Below are positions 50,341-50,499 of a stretch of DNA of 50,499 nucleotides, one piece after another. Location: positions 1 through 50,499 of the forward strand of contig DFOM01000061.1 of NCBI GenBank assembly GCA_002376725.1, given 5' to 3'. The first letter of the stretch is position 1. Every line of letters begins with the position of its first letter. Made by a program: the position numbers and the translations under genes. This DNA comes from Cloacimonetes bacterium UBA3541. GTDB lineage: Bacteria; Cloacimonadota; Cloacimonadia; Cloacimonadales; Cloacimonadaceae. A model generated the notes under the pieces. The model worked only from the letters and a program-made list of their open reading frames with translations. It was not told where the DNA came from and did not search any database.

Positions 50341-50414
50341 GCGGTACTAGTTTTCATCTATTCCCGGTATTATTAATGCGGTACTAGTTTTCATCTATTC
50401 CCGGTATTATTAAT
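50341..50414. repeat. 37-bp direct repeat, 2 copies
   Basis: Two identical 37-bp units starting GCGGTACTAGTTTTCATC and ending ATTATTAAT (50341-50377, 50378-50414). A third, diverged start (GCGTACTAGTTTT) follows at 50415. A related single block lies at about 165-200 in inverse orientation. Confidence 0.85.
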
Positions 50415-50446
50415 GCGTACTAGTTTTAGCTTTATTACTTATTGGT

Positions 50447-50468
50447 ATGCAAAGGTCCCCCTTTGCAT
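50447..50468. repeat. 22-nt near-palindrome, copy 4 (inverted)
   Basis: Identical to the copy at 50316-50337. The array continues to the window edge, so its true extent is unknown. Confidence 0.85.
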
Positions 50469-50499
50469 CAAGCGGTAATAGTTTTAGATTTATTACCCA

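Larger units (their letters stand above)
49740..50499. repeat. gene-free composite repeat region, right end
   Basis: No credible gene. It holds: a CT-rich/GA-rich inverted repeat (about 49894-49938); a GATTATAGGGAGCAATT-type block on the minus strand (about 50001-50018); two direct copies of GATATCGCTCTTTA (about 50106 and 50181); an inverted relative of the 16-bp tandem array and of the 48-bp module; and 37-bp direct repeats. Most blocks are reverse-complement relatives of those at 1-620, in mirrored order. Confidence 0.75.

Noticed and set aside
1..50499. tRNA or rRNA genes
   Set aside because: No intergenic stretch shows a cloverleaf or the conserved TTCGA-type arm that I could support.

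Overview
This 50.5 kb window looks like chromosome from an anaerobic, diderm, amino-acid-fermenting bacterium, most probably the Cloacimonadota (Candidatus Cloacimonas type). The sequence-level reasons are AT-rich DNA, an outer membrane (lptF/lptG, TonB-dependent receptors, DUF4249 lipoprotein), secreted proteins with type IX-like C-terminal sorting domains, an indolepyruvate:ferredoxin oxidoreductase, and a class III aminotransferase paired with a thiolase that fits 3-aminobutyryl-CoA aminotransferase (Kat) of lysine fermentation. The organism is an inference from gene content; no rRNA or tRNA gene is visible.

Layout. Bases 1-860 hold no gene. They contain a composite repeat: 48-bp modules carrying a 22-nt near-palindrome, a 16-bp tandem array, small hairpins and a 77-bp tandem duplication. 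The same repeat family returns in inverted orientation at 49.9-50.5 kb, so the gene block is bracketed by inverted repeats. From 863 to 33685 every gene is on the minus strand. Read in transcription order (right to left) these are: nitrilase-family amidase, ligA, lptF, lptG; a PpiD/SurA-type foldase and a phosphohexomutase; thiolase, Kat-like aminotransferase and pyrG; a THI5-like binding lipoprotein overlapping a dCache-HAMP-SpoIIE phosphatase; an RlpA-like protein; psuG, dppA-like, a DUF2007-pyrE fusion, a methyltransferase and rnhB; iorA-iorB; a large exported CapA-like metallophosphatase; xseA; and a surface-polysaccharide cluster (flippase, methyltransferase, two glycosyltransferases).

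The strand switches in a 631-bp gene-free stretch (33686-34316) with an array of 11-bp repeats. To its right lie an M14 carboxypeptidase (+), an ABC ATPase plus TonB receptor pair (-), an iscR-iscS-iscU operon (+) whose IscU is fused to a MIP18/DUF59-like domain, a single-chain dihydropyrimidine dehydrogenase-like enzyme (-), a large sorted surface protein (+), and a TonB receptor with its DUF4249 lipoprotein (+).

Themes. Envelope and surface biogenesis (polysaccharide, LPS transport, periplasmic folding, sorted proteins, uptake receptors) dominate. A second theme is pyrimidine metabolism (pyrE, pyrG, psuG, PreT-PreA-like). A third is ferredoxin-linked amino-acid fermentation (ior, kat/thiolase). 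The most unusual points are the THI5-lipoprotein/SpoIIE phosphatase pair, the domain fusions (DUF2007-PyrE, IscU-MIP18, PKD-CapA with sorting domain), an IorA lacking its ferredoxin domain, and the repeat architecture at the window edges and in the strand-switch region.
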